A stretch of DNA of 64,000 bases from Bradyrhizobium zhengyangense (GTDB lineage Bacteria > Pseudomonadota > Alphaproteobacteria > Rhizobiales > Xanthobacteraceae). The notes beneath the pieces are model-generated. The model had not been told where the DNA came from. It ran no database searches and worked only from the letters and a program-made list of their open reading frames with translations. How positions within the stretch are numbered: position 1 is the stretch's first letter; each line of letters starts with the position of its first letter. The position numbers and the translations under genes are program-made. Positions 24,771 to 32,969 of this stretch are shown in pieces. The stretch is from assembly GCF_022012435.1 (NCBI RefSeq), contig NZ_JAKLUA010000017.1, positions 1 to 64,000 on the forward strand. Direction: 5' to 3'.

Positions 24771-26152
24771 GCCGCGTGCTCCAGCGCTTGCGGGCCAGCG
24801 GCCGTGAGCGGAATGACGACGCGCAGTGCGGAGCCGCCTTGCAGTCCGGCCTCAAAGCTGAGCCGGCCGCGCAGGGCCGCGACGCGCTCGCGCATGCCGA
24901 GCAGGCCCATCCCCGACTTCGCCACAGGATCGGTGGAGCGTCCGTCATCGTCGATGGCGAGCGCGATCTCGTCGGCGTGCATCGCCAGTTCGAGATTGAC
25001 CTTCGTCGCTCCGGCATGCTTGGCGGCGTTGGTCAGTGCTTCCTGCACGATGCGGTAGAGATTGGCGCTGATCGTGGCTGGCAGCGTCTCAAAGGTGCCG
25101 TCGAAACGAATGGCAAAGCGCGTCTCGCCGCGGCTACGCCCGTTCCACCCCGCAACGAGGCCCTCGAGGCTGGCGACGAGGCCGAGTTCCTCGACGTCAG
25201 GCGGACGCAGCCGGAACAGCGCGCCGCGCAGTGTCTCCATCATGCCCGATGCGGTGCGCGCGATGCCGTCGCATTCGCCGAGCAGGGAAGGACACTCCTG
25301 CGCCGCGGTCTGGCGGGCGGAGGAGGCGAGGGCGCGGATCGCGGCGAGCGACTGGCCGAACTCGTCGTGCAGCTCGCGGGCGAGGTGTCGGCGCTCCTCG
25401 TCCTGGAGCGCGATCAACTTTCGAGTCAACTCGGCGCGCTCGGCGAGCGCCGTGTCGAGGCTTTCGGCGAGATGGTTGAAGACGTCGCGCACCGCCGAGA
25501 GCTCGGCGAGGTCGAAGGGTGGCAGCCGTGCGGTGAGGTCATTGGCGGCAATCCGCTCGAGGCCGGCGCGGATCATGTGGGTGGGGCGTAGCGCGCGGGC
25601 GAGCGCGGCATAGACCAGCACGCACAACAGCGGCAGCGCGATCGCAAGCGCGAGCATCAGGCGGCCGGCTTCGTGCCAGGCCTCGGCCGTCTGCACGGCC
25701 GGGTCGACTGACACGACGGCCTCGCCGAGCTTAGTTCCGCGCAGGATCACAGGTCGTGCCGCCTCGCGGCCGGGGTCGAACAGGCCATGGTAGAACGCCG
25801 TGAATATCTGCGGCGGCAGGTCGGCCGTGACAGGCGCGCCGCTACAGAAGCGCTGGATCATTTCGCCGGCCGGCCCGCGGAACGCCAGACAAAGGCCGGG
25901 CGTCATCACATAGGCCGAAACAGGATCGAGGTTGGGAAAGTCCGCGCGCGGGCTCGCCGTCCAGAGCACCTTGCCTTGCTGCAGCTCCAACGTCTTCGCG
26001 ACGATGGCGGCGATGTCGTCGATGCGCGCATGTGCGGCGCGGTCGGCCGTGATCAGGAAATAGGCCGATATCGCGGCGAAGCAGGCGGCCGATATGGCCG
26101 CCACGCGCAAGGTCAGGCGGACCTTGAGATCGAATCTCGGGCGGTTCCACAT
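24767..26152 (-). CDS. Sensor histidine kinase, HisKA_3 type
   Basis: This 461-residue membrane kinase has an N-terminal transmembrane helix (about 15-35), a periplasmic sensor (36-160), a second helix (about 163-185), a HAMP region, and a dimerisation/phosphorylation domain with His262 in HLARELHDEFGQSL. The HATPase_c domain carries NAAKHAGA, DDDGR and GMGLLGMRERV. It partners the overlapping NarL-type regulator. The two cysteines in the sensor (TPGLCLAF and RFCSG) could form a disulfide or a redox switch. Confidence 0.93.
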   Translation of the reverse strand: MWNRPRFDLKVRLTLRVAAISAACFAAISAYFLITADRAAHARIDDIAAIVAKTLELQQGKVLWTASPRADFPNLDPVSAYVMTPGLCLAFRGPAGEMIQRFCSGAPVTADLPPQIFTAFYHGLFDPGREAARPVILRGTKLGEAVVSVDPAVQTAEAWHEAGRLMLALAIALPLLCVLVYAALARALRPTHMIRAGLERIAANDLTARLPPFDLAELSAVRDVFNHLAESLDTALAERAELTRKLIALQDEERRHLARELHDEFGQSLAAIRALASSARQTAAQECPSLLGECDGIARTASGMMETLRGALFRLRPPDVEELGLVASLEGLVAGWNGRSRGETRFAIRFDGTFETLPATISANLYRIVQEALTNAAKHAGATKVNLELAMHADEIALAIDDDGRSTDPVAKSGMGLLGMRERVAALRGRLSFEAGLQGGSALRVVIPLTAAGPQALEHAA

Positions 26153-26337
26153 GGGCGGGCACCTGACGCGAACGGAATTGTCGCCCGCGCATTAAAGGGC
26201 AGAACGGCGGCTGCGAAAAGCGGCACCCTTGCCGCAGTGCAACGTCGTGAAATTTTCCCGGAACTGATCGGGAGCACGCTGGCTGCGGGGTTGGAAACGT
26301 CCGTCTAGCCTAGAGGTCTTTCGATCATGCGAGGCCC

Positions 26338-27207
26338 GTGATGCGCCGTACCCTGTCGTTGCTGCCACTTCTCGTTCTTCTCACGGCCGGCCTGAATGGC
26401 CGAGCCGCGGCCGAGACCACGATTGCGCTCGACGATTTCAGCTACACCGATACCTCGGCCGAGCCGGTTGACCAGAGCGCGGCCCATGAACGGCGACTGC
26501 AGGCGTTCATGGTCGCGCTCCGGCGCGACATTGCTGCCGACCCGCGCTACCGGCTGGCGCCGTCGGTGAAGGAGGGAGCGGCGTTCAAGGTGATCGGCGG
26601 CATCCAGAAGACCAGCACTCTGGTGCAATGGGCCAAGGTCGCAGTGATCGACGTCGGCGCCAAAAAGGTCGTCATGGACAAGCTCTACACCTTCCGCGGC
26701 GACAACGACGAATCGTGGGACCGCGCCGAGATGTTTGTTTCCCGCGAGGTCATGGCTGCGCTCGCCGCATCCGCACCGGTCGCGCTGGCGGTGTTTGATT
26801 TCGAGCTCGAGGATACGACAGCGGCAGCAGTAGGTGCGTCTGCAACATCGGATGCGTCCACCCTCGCGGAAGTCACCGGCAGCGTGCGCGAGGCGCTGGG
26901 CCAATCCGGCCGCTACCGCCTCGTCGATGTCGGGCCGGCGAACGAACAGGCCGTGAAGGCGCATACGCTCCGCGACTGTGAGGGCTGCGAGGCGGCGATC
27001 GCACAAAAGCTCGGTGCGGATCAGTCGCTGATCGGCGTGGTGCGGCGGGTCAGCCGCACCGAATATACGCTCGGCTTCCAGGTCCGTGACACCAGGACCG
27101 GTGCGGTGCTGGCGCGCGGCGACAGCGGCTTGCGCCTCGGCGCCGACTATTCGTGGAAGCGCGGCGCCGTCCGGCTCGTGAGCGAAAGGCTGGTCGCGAC
27201 TCACTAG
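26338..27207 (+). CDS. Exported DUF2380/DUF3280-type protein
   Basis: This 289-residue protein has a signal peptide (about 1-25, ending NGRAAAE). The mature region begins TTIALDDFSYTDTS and contains a second similar strand VALAVFDFELEDTT, giving a duplicated TolB-N-like layout as in DUF2380/DUF3280 proteins. A CEGCEAAIAQKLGAD motif with a CxxC pair is present. It is divergent from the two-component pair by 185 bp, suggesting common control. I recall such proteins near PQQ-alcohol dehydrogenase regulators, but that is not shown here. It ends one base before the idonate dehydrogenase stop. Confidence 0.7.
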   Translation: MMRRTLSLLPLLVLLTAGLNGRAAAETTIALDDFSYTDTSAEPVDQSAAHERRLQAFMVALRRDIAADPRYRLAPSVKEGAAFKVIGGIQKTSTLVQWAKVAVIDVGAKKVVMDKLYTFRGDNDESWDRAEMFVSREVMAALAASAPVALAVFDFELEDTTAAAVGASATSDASTLAEVTGSVREALGQSGRYRLVDVGPANEQAVKAHTLRDCEGCEAAIAQKLGADQSLIGVVRRVSRTEYTLGFQVRDTRTGAVLARGDSGLRLGADYSWKRGAVRLVSERLVATH

Positions 27208-27208
27208 C

Positions 27209-28240
27209 TCAGAAGGTCAGCTGCACCTTCATCGACTGAGAGCGATCGCTGGCGAGCTCAAACGCGGCGACTGCGTTCTCGAACGGCATGGTCGCCGTGA
27301 TCAGCGGCTTCACGTCGATCAGGCCTTCGCCCATCAGCCGGACCGCGAGTTCGAACTCGGGATCGAAGCGGAAGGTGCCGCGCAGCTGCAATTCCTTGGC
27401 GACGATGGAATTGATCGGCAGCGTCATTTCACCGCCAAGGCCGAGCTGCACCAGCGTTGCGCCGGGGCGGAGCACGTCGAGCGCGGTGCGGAGCGCGGCC
27501 TGATTGCCGGAGGCTTCGAACAGCGTGTCGAACACGCCCTTGCCGGCGCGCCAGGGATCGAGCGCGGTGGCTTTGGTCGCGACGTTGATCGCGTGCGTGG
27601 CGCCGAGCTTGCTGGCAACGGAGAGCGGTGCATCAGCCACGTCAGTGACAACGATCTCAGAGGCACCGCCGAAGCGCGAGACCAAAATCATCAAGGCACC
27701 GATCGGGCCGCAGCCGGTGATCAGCACGCGCTTGCCAAGGAGGGGGCCGGCCTGCTTGCCGGCATGCAGGCAGACTGCGAGCGGCTCGGCGACCGCGGCT
27801 TCCGCCAGCGACAGCTTGTCGGAGATTGGCACGGCCTGCGTTGCGTCGACCGTGATGAATTCGCGAAAGCCACCCTGGACATGGGGAAAGCGCATCGCGC
27901 TGCCGAGGAAGCGCATGTCGAGGCACTGGTTGCGCATGCCCTCCTGGCAATGCAGGCACTGGCTGCACGGCTTGCTCGGATTGACCGCAACGCGCGTCCC
28001 AGATTTCACGCCGCTGACGCCGTCGCCGACCGCCGCGACCACGCCGGCGATCTCGTGACCCAGCGCCATCGGCTGCTGAATGCGAACAACGCCGAAGCCG
28101 CCGTGATGGTAATAGTGCAGGTCGGAGCCGCAGATGCCGCCATTGGCGATCTTGACACGGACCTCGCCCGGGCCGGGCGCCGGATCAGGATAATTGTCGA
28201 TCCGCAGATCCTTGGGGGCGTGAATGACGACGGCGCGCAT
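27209..28240 (-). CDS. idnD: Zinc-dependent L-idonate 5-dehydrogenase-like enzyme
   Basis: This 343-residue medium-chain dehydrogenase has a catalytic zinc site in GGICGSDLHYYHHGG with GHEIAGVV, a structural zinc site with four Cys in the segment KPCSQCLHCQEGMRNQC, and a Rossmann loop TGCGPIGALMI. It resembles IdnD, which oxidises L-idonate to 5-keto-gluconate with NAD(P)H. It is the last gene of a minus-strand operon with the SDR and the enolase-superfamily enzyme, 24 bp after the SDR gene. Related sugar-acid or polyol substrates are possible. Confidence 0.85.
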   Translation of the reverse strand: MRAVVIHAPKDLRIDNYPDPAPGPGEVRVKIANGGICGSDLHYYHHGGFGVVRIQQPMALGHEIAGVVAAVGDGVSGVKSGTRVAVNPSKPCSQCLHCQEGMRNQCLDMRFLGSAMRFPHVQGGFREFITVDATQAVPISDKLSLAEAAVAEPLAVCLHAGKQAGPLLGKRVLITGCGPIGALMILVSRFGGASEIVVTDVADAPLSVASKLGATHAINVATKATALDPWRAGKGVFDTLFEASGNQAALRTALDVLRPGATLVQLGLGGEMTLPINSIVAKELQLRGTFRFDPEFELAVRLMGEGLIDVKPLITATMPFENAVAAFELASDRSQSMKVQLTF

Positions 28241-28264
28241 GGTCTTGTTTCCTGGTGTTCGCGA

Positions 28265-29032
28265 TTACATCGCGGCGATCATGCCGCCATCGACATAGAT
28301 GATTTGGCCGTTGACATAGGTGGAGGCGTCGGAGGCGAGGAAGATCGCCGCGCCGACCAGCTCGTCCGGCTTGCCCCAGCGCTTGGAGGGGATGCGGCCC
28401 ATCAGCCAATTGTTGAAATTGGGGTTGTTGACCAGCGCCTCGTTCATGTCGGTGAGCATGTAGCCGGGGCCGATCGCATTGGCCTGGATGCCGTGCTGAG
28501 CCCATTCCACCGCCATCGAGCGGGTCAGGTTCTTGATGCCGCCCTTGGCCGCGGTGTAGGGCGCAATCGTCGGGCGCGCCAGCTCGCTGCCGAGCGAGCC
28601 GATATTGATGATCTTGCCGTGCTTGCGCGGGATCATCCGCTTGCCGGCCTCGCGGCCGATCACAAAGGCGCTGGTGAGATCGGTCTCGATCACCTTGCGC
28701 CATTCGTCAGTGGTGAACTCGACCAGCGGCTTGCGGTGCTGGATGCCGGCATTGTTGACGAGGATATCGACGGCAATGCCCTTCTTGTCGAAGTCGTTGA
28801 AGGCGGCGACGATCGCGGGCTCGTCGGTGACGTTGAACGCCGCACCTTCGGCCTGATGGCCGGCCGCACGAAATTCGGCGACGGCTTGCTCGACGCGCTT
28901 GGGATCGACGCCGTTGATGATGATCCTGGCGCCGGCCTTGGCCATGCCTTCGGCGATGGCGCGGCCAAGCCCGCGGGAGGAGCCGGTCACGAGTGCGGTG
29001 CGGCCGGAAAGGTCGAACAGGGCGGTGCTCAT
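28265..29032 (-). CDS. SDR oxidoreductase, gluconate 5-dehydrogenase-like
   Basis: This 255-residue classical SDR has the cofactor loop TGSSRGLG, NNAG, catalytic Ser (INIGSLGS) and YTAAKGG, and ends YVNGQIIYVDGGMIAAM. Unlike the SDR at 10592 its active site is intact. It is most like IdnO/gluconate 5-dehydrogenase, which interconverts 5-ketogluconate and gluconate. It sits 10 bp after the enolase-superfamily gene and before the idonate dehydrogenase gene, in keeping with a sugar-acid pathway. Confidence 0.88.
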   Translation of the reverse strand: MSTALFDLSGRTALVTGSSRGLGRAIAEGMAKAGARIIINGVDPKRVEQAVAEFRAAGHQAEGAAFNVTDEPAIVAAFNDFDKKGIAVDILVNNAGIQHRKPLVEFTTDEWRKVIETDLTSAFVIGREAGKRMIPRKHGKIINIGSLGSELARPTIAPYTAAKGGIKNLTRSMAVEWAQHGIQANAIGPGYMLTDMNEALVNNPNFNNWLMGRIPSKRWGKPDELVGAAIFLASDASTYVNGQIIYVDGGMIAAM

Positions 29033-29042
29033 CTCAAAATCC

Positions 29043-30242
29043 TCAAACGTTGGAGCGGCGCGCGATCAGATCGGAGCGCTCGAAGACGGCGGGCAGAAGG
29101 TCGACGCCAAGGCCGGGGCCTTCCATCGGGAAGACGTAACCGTCCTTGATCACGGGCATCGTGGTGACGAGCTCATTGTACCAGCCCTTGTAGAAGGCGC
29201 GCACCGATTCCTGGATCAGCGTGTTGGGCTGGCTGAAGGACATGTGGATGGCGGCGATGAAGCCGATCGGGCCAATACAGTCATGAGGAGCAAAAGGCCG
29301 GTGATAGGTCTCGGCCATGGCCGCGATCTTGCGGCCCTCGGTGAGGCCGCCGGTCCAGCAAAGATCGGCCATCACCACATGCATGGCGTCGCGATCGAGC
29401 ATGTCCTTGTAGGGGAAGCGCGAGCCCAGCGTCTCGCTGGCGCAGACCCAGACATCGGTCGAACGGGCATATTCGGCCAGCGCCTGCGGCGAGTTCATGC
29501 GGATCGGGTCTTCGTACCAGGTCGGCTTGTAGGGCTCGAGTGCCCGCGCGATCTGCTTGGCGGTCGGCAGATTCCACAGCGAGTGGAGCTCGACCATGAT
29601 CTCCATCTTGTCGCCGACCGCTTTGCGGATCTTCTCGAACGGTTCGATCGCCTGTTTCATCTGCGCGGCAGTGATGTGGAGACCCTTGTTCTCCTGGGCC
29701 GCCGGATCGAACGGCCAGATCTTCATCGCGGAAATGCCGCTTTCCAGCAGGCTTTCGGCCAGCGCATCGGCGCGGTTCATGAAGCCGTCGAGATCTTCGT
29801 AAGGACCCTTGGACGCGCCGAGATTCCAGTTCGAGACCGGGCTGATATTGGTGGAGCGGACATATTGCGTGCCGGCGCAGGTGTTGTAGATGCGCTGCTT
29901 GTCGCGGCAGAGGCCGCCGAGCATCTGGTGTACCGGCTGATTGCAGACCTTGCCGAACAAATCCCACAGCGCGATGTCGATCGCTGACGCTGCACGATAT
30001 TCAACGCCGGTCGACGACTGCGCCATCGGCAGGTTCAGCATGTCGCGATGGATCGCTTCGATGTGCAGGGGATTACGGCCGAGCAGGCGGCCGGCAAAGG
30101 TGTCGTGGATCTGCGCCTCGATTGCGCCCGCGCCATAGAAGGTCTCGCCGAGACCAATCACGCCGCTATCGGTGTGAACGCGCACCCAGATGACGTTGGA
30201 GAATTCCTCGGTTCGCAGCGTCTCGATCGACGTGATCTTCAC
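29043..30242 (-). CDS. Enolase superfamily (mandelate racemase/muconate lactonizing) sugar-acid dehydratase
   Basis: This 399-residue protein has the capping domain at 1-120 and a (beta/alpha)7 barrel. The proposed catalytic Lys is Lys174 (SAMKIWPFD), the Mg2+ ligands Glu218 (VELHSLW), Glu244 (WYEDPI) and Glu270 (ASETLGS), and the base His320 (APHDCIGP). Members dehydrate aldonic or aldaric acids; the substrate is not certain. I chose GTG 30242 because GGGAGGA lies at good spacing, giving MKITSIETLR. It leads the operon with the two dehydrogenases and is divergent from the GntR regulator. Confidence 0.87.
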   Translation of the reverse strand: MKITSIETLRTEEFSNVIWVRVHTDSGVIGLGETFYGAGAIEAQIHDTFAGRLLGRNPLHIEAIHRDMLNLPMAQSSTGVEYRAASAIDIALWDLFGKVCNQPVHQMLGGLCRDKQRIYNTCAGTQYVRSTNISPVSNWNLGASKGPYEDLDGFMNRADALAESLLESGISAMKIWPFDPAAQENKGLHITAAQMKQAIEPFEKIRKAVGDKMEIMVELHSLWNLPTAKQIARALEPYKPTWYEDPIRMNSPQALAEYARSTDVWVCASETLGSRFPYKDMLDRDAMHVVMADLCWTGGLTEGRKIAAMAETYHRPFAPHDCIGPIGFIAAIHMSFSQPNTLIQESVRAFYKGWYNELVTTMPVIKDGYVFPMEGPGLGVDLLPAVFERSDLIARRSNV

Positions 30243-30334
30243 GGCAAGTCCTCCCGTCAAAGGCGCCTCGCGCCCGTCGTGTTTTCATTTCGCACCGCAG
30301 CATGATGAGGTGTCGGCGGAAGTCTTAGCGCCGC

Positions 30335-30350
30335 TTGTAATATATCACAA
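30335..30350. promoter_or_regulatory. Probable GntR operator in the divergent promoter region
   Basis: TTGTAATATATCACAA is an inverted repeat with 7 of 8 matching pairs, lying between the enolase-superfamily operon and the GntR gene. The TTGT...ACAA ends and AT-rich centre fit FadR-subfamily GntR operators, and it stands out in this GC-rich sequence. Confidence 0.55.
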
Positions 30351-30422
30351 CATGTTTTAAGGATGCTACAAACAAGGCGCCGCCCTGCAATGCGAGAGCA
30401 CAGGCCGACGGGAGGAAATTCG

Positions 30423-31187
30423 ATGGCACGGCGCAAGCGGGCGCTCGAGGTGGTGAGATCGGAGGACGGAGTGGGCAAGCCCTCTCGGCGCAACCGTCTC
30501 AACTTCTTCGAGCTGGCCTATCAAAGGATTGAAGAGCTCCTGGTTCATTGCGAGCTGAAGCCTGGCCAGTTCATGACCATGCTGGAATTGCAGCAGATCA
30601 CCGGCTTCGGCCGCACGCCGGTGCATCACGCCGTCAATCGTCTGTCCGCCGATACGCTCATCATCATCCGTCCGCGCCACGGCCTGCACATCGCGCCGAT
30701 CGATCTGGCGCGCGAGCGCATGCTGCTGGACCTGCGCCGCGATATGGAGCGTTTTGTCATTCGCCTCGCGGCAGATCGCGCCAGCCTGTCGCATCGCAAT
30801 CAGGCGCTGCACATCGAGCGCCTGCTGCGCGAGCGTCGCGCCACCCTGACCCTCGACGAGTTCAACAGCATCGACCGCCGCATCGATGCGCTGGTGCTGG
30901 AAGCTGCGGGCGAGCCGTTCCTGGTGCACACGCTGCGGCCGCTGCACACGTTGTATCGCCGCATCGGCTACATCCATCACCGCTTCATGCCGGGACAGGC
31001 CGATCTCTCGGGAACGATCGACCATCACCTCGGTATTCTCAGTGCCGTTGCGAACCGCCGCGTCGAGGACGCCGTCAAGGCGAGCGATGCGCTGATCGAC
31101 TACATGGGCCAGATGTTCACGGGCATGGAGACGGGGATCGATCCGCGCCTGCTCGACTGCAGCATCGAGCCGCTGCTCGGCGCTTAA
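30423..31187 (+). CDS. GntR family regulator of the sugar-acid locus
   Basis: This 254-residue protein has a winged helix (about 25-90, with FFELAYQRIEELLVHCELKPGQ and FGRTPVHHAVNRL) and a C-terminal all-helical FCD-like effector domain with several histidines that could bind a metal (GYIHHRFMPG, TIDHHLGIL). GGGAGGAAA precedes ATG 30423. It is followed by the MFS gene on the same strand (41 bp) and divergent from the catabolic operon, with a palindrome between. Confidence 0.9.
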   Translation: MARRKRALEVVRSEDGVGKPSRRNRLNFFELAYQRIEELLVHCELKPGQFMTMLELQQITGFGRTPVHHAVNRLSADTLIIIRPRHGLHIAPIDLARERMLLDLRRDMERFVIRLAADRASLSHRNQALHIERLLRERRATLTLDEFNSIDRRIDALVLEAAGEPFLVHTLRPLHTLYRRIGYIHHRFMPGQADLSGTIDHHLGILSAVANRRVEDAVKASDALIDYMGQMFTGMETGIDPRLLDCSIEPLLGA

Positions 31188-31228
31188 GAGGACTCGGCAC
31201 CAAAAGAGTTTTGAAGAAGGGATCAAAC

Positions 31229-32593
31229 ATGTCGACTATGGCCATGCCGCAACCGACCGCGAGCGAAACCGCGGTCCGCTACCTCATCACCAATTACAGC
31301 CCCAAGGGCAACAAGGTCGGCTGGCTGATGATGGCCTCGATCCTGGTCGAGGCCTGGGACCTCTATTCGATCGCCTTCGTGCTGATCTTCATCAAGGAGC
31401 AGTACAATCCCGATCCGCTGATGCTCGGCCTTGCCGCCGCGGGCACGCAGGGCGGCGCGCTGGTCGGTGCGCTGCTCGGCGGCTGGCTGTCCGACAAGAT
31501 CGGCCGCCGCGTCATGTTCCTGATCACCATGGTGATGTTCATCATACTGGCCCTGGCGCAGGCCTTCGTGCCCAGCGTCGGCTGGCTGGTCGTGATCCGC
31601 TTCCTGCTCGGCGTTCCGCTCGGCTCCGACATCTCGACCGGCTACACTTACATCATGGAATCCATGGCCAAAGGTGAGCGCGAGGTCATGGGCAACCGCT
31701 GGCAATTCATGTTCGCCGTCGGCGAGGTGCTGACCATCGGCGTCATCGTCATCTTCCTGCTGCTCGACATCCAGCACGAGATGCTGTGGCGCGTGACGCT
31801 CGGCCTCGGCGCGGTGCCGGCGCTGATCATCCTGGTGATGCGCCACGACGTGCCGGAGACGGCGGTGTGGCTGGTGCAGAAGGGACGCTACCGCGAGGCC
31901 AAGCAGGTCGCGCGCGAGATGTTCAACGACGATCTCGCCATGCTGCCGGACCAGGACGTCGAGGTGCCGAAGGTATCGACCCGCGCATTTCTCGCCGACC
32001 TCAAAAAGGATCCGATCCGCTGGCGCGCCACCATCTACGGCTGGATCGCCTGCTTCGCGCAAGGCAGCGAGTTCTCGACCTTCGCGTTCTATCTGCCGGT
32101 GCTGTTCGTGATGGTCGGCGTGTCGAGCGTGCTCGGCAACAATCTGGTGACGATGGGCCTGTTCTGCTTCGCCGCGCTGTCGGGCTGGGTCGGCCCCCTG
32201 TTGACGCCCAAGATCGGCCATCGCGGCATTGCGATTGCGGGCTTCTCCATCGTGCTGGCTTCGCTGCTAGTCGCGGCCTTCGCGCTCTACACCGACAACA
32301 AGATGCTGCTGCCGTTTGCGGCCGCCGCGATGCTCTGGGGCCATTATTGGGATGCGTCGAACTGTATGACGATCCCGACCATGGTCGCCAAGCCGAAGTA
32401 CCGCGGCACCGCCAGCGGCTTCGCCTACATGTTCGTGAAGCTGCCGTCGTTCCTGGCGATCTTCCTGTTCCCGTCGCTGTTCGCGGCGATCGGGCAGGCC
32501 AGCGCGACACTGTTCGTCGCGATCTTCCCGCTGATCGGATTGCTTGCTGCAATCTTCATCCTGCCGGAAGTCTACGGCTACGAGAACGACTGA
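31229..32593 (+). CDS. MFS transporter, probable sugar-acid permease
   Basis: This 454-residue protein has twelve predicted transmembrane segments and the MFS signature GGWLSDKIGRRVMF after helix 2. It resembles the sugar/acid:H+ symporter group with the extended central loop (about 215-260). ATG 31229 is preceded by GAAGAAGGG. It follows the GntR gene by 41 bp, so it probably imports the sugar acid metabolised by the divergent dehydratase and dehydrogenases. A hairpin follows at 32605-32632. Confidence 0.9.
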   Translation: MSTMAMPQPTASETAVRYLITNYSPKGNKVGWLMMASILVEAWDLYSIAFVLIFIKEQYNPDPLMLGLAAAGTQGGALVGALLGGWLSDKIGRRVMFLITMVMFIILALAQAFVPSVGWLVVIRFLLGVPLGSDISTGYTYIMESMAKGEREVMGNRWQFMFAVGEVLTIGVIVIFLLLDIQHEMLWRVTLGLGAVPALIILVMRHDVPETAVWLVQKGRYREAKQVAREMFNDDLAMLPDQDVEVPKVSTRAFLADLKKDPIRWRATIYGWIACFAQGSEFSTFAFYLPVLFVMVGVSSVLGNNLVTMGLFCFAALSGWVGPLLTPKIGHRGIAIAGFSIVLASLLVAAFALYTDNKMLLPFAAAAMLWGHYWDASNCMTIPTMVAKPKYRGTASGFAYMFVKLPSFLAIFLFPSLFAAIGQASATLFVAIFPLIGLLAAIFILPEVYGYEND

Positions 32594-32604
32594 CGACAAG
32601 CTAT

Positions 32605-32632
32605 CCGGTCGCGGCCTCATGGCCGCGATCGG
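32605..32632 (+). terminator. Stem-loop after the MFS gene
   Basis: CCGGTCGCGGCC (32605-32616) pairs with GGCCGCGATCGG (32621-32632), one G-T pair, loop TCAT, followed by TTT. It lies 12 bp past the MFS stop. Confidence 0.6.
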
Positions 32633-32644
32633 TTTGCCCCAAGC

Positions 32645-32872
32645 CTACGGGCTCAGGAAGACGGGATCGATCCCGGTCGCGGTGTGGCCGAGCAGGCCGA
32701 TGGCCTGAAGCTGGGCGCTGTGCAGGTCGATCTGCACGACGGCTAACAGGACCAGCAACACGACGGTGCTGAGGACCAGCATCGGATGGGATGCTTCGCC
32801 CGGCGCCGAAAAGCCGTGAAGCGAGCGACGCAGGGAAAAGCTCTGCGGCAATGCCTTTGATTGAATTTGCAT
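32645..32872 (-). CDS. Small single-pass membrane protein, 75 residues
   Basis: The product has a basic amphipathic N-terminus (about 1-25), one strong transmembrane helix (about 31-47, MLVLSTVVLLVLLAVVQ) and a short Gly/Leu-rich tail ending PVFLSP. The ATG has a near-perfect ribosome-binding site (AAGGAGG with a 6-nt spacer), the main reason to accept this short gene. I do not recognise a family. It is alone between the MFS gene and the ArsB-like gene. Confidence 0.7.
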   Translation of the reverse strand: MQIQSKALPQSFSLRRSLHGFSAPGEASHPMLVLSTVVLLVLLAVVQIDLHSAQLQAIGLLGHTATGIDPVFLSP

Positions 32873-32969
32873 GATGAACCTCCTTGCCGCGCCCCATGAG
32901 GCTGCGCGACAAGATGCAGTATAGGTTCGGCTATCCGCGCCACATTGATGCGCCGCAAACTGCGCGCGA

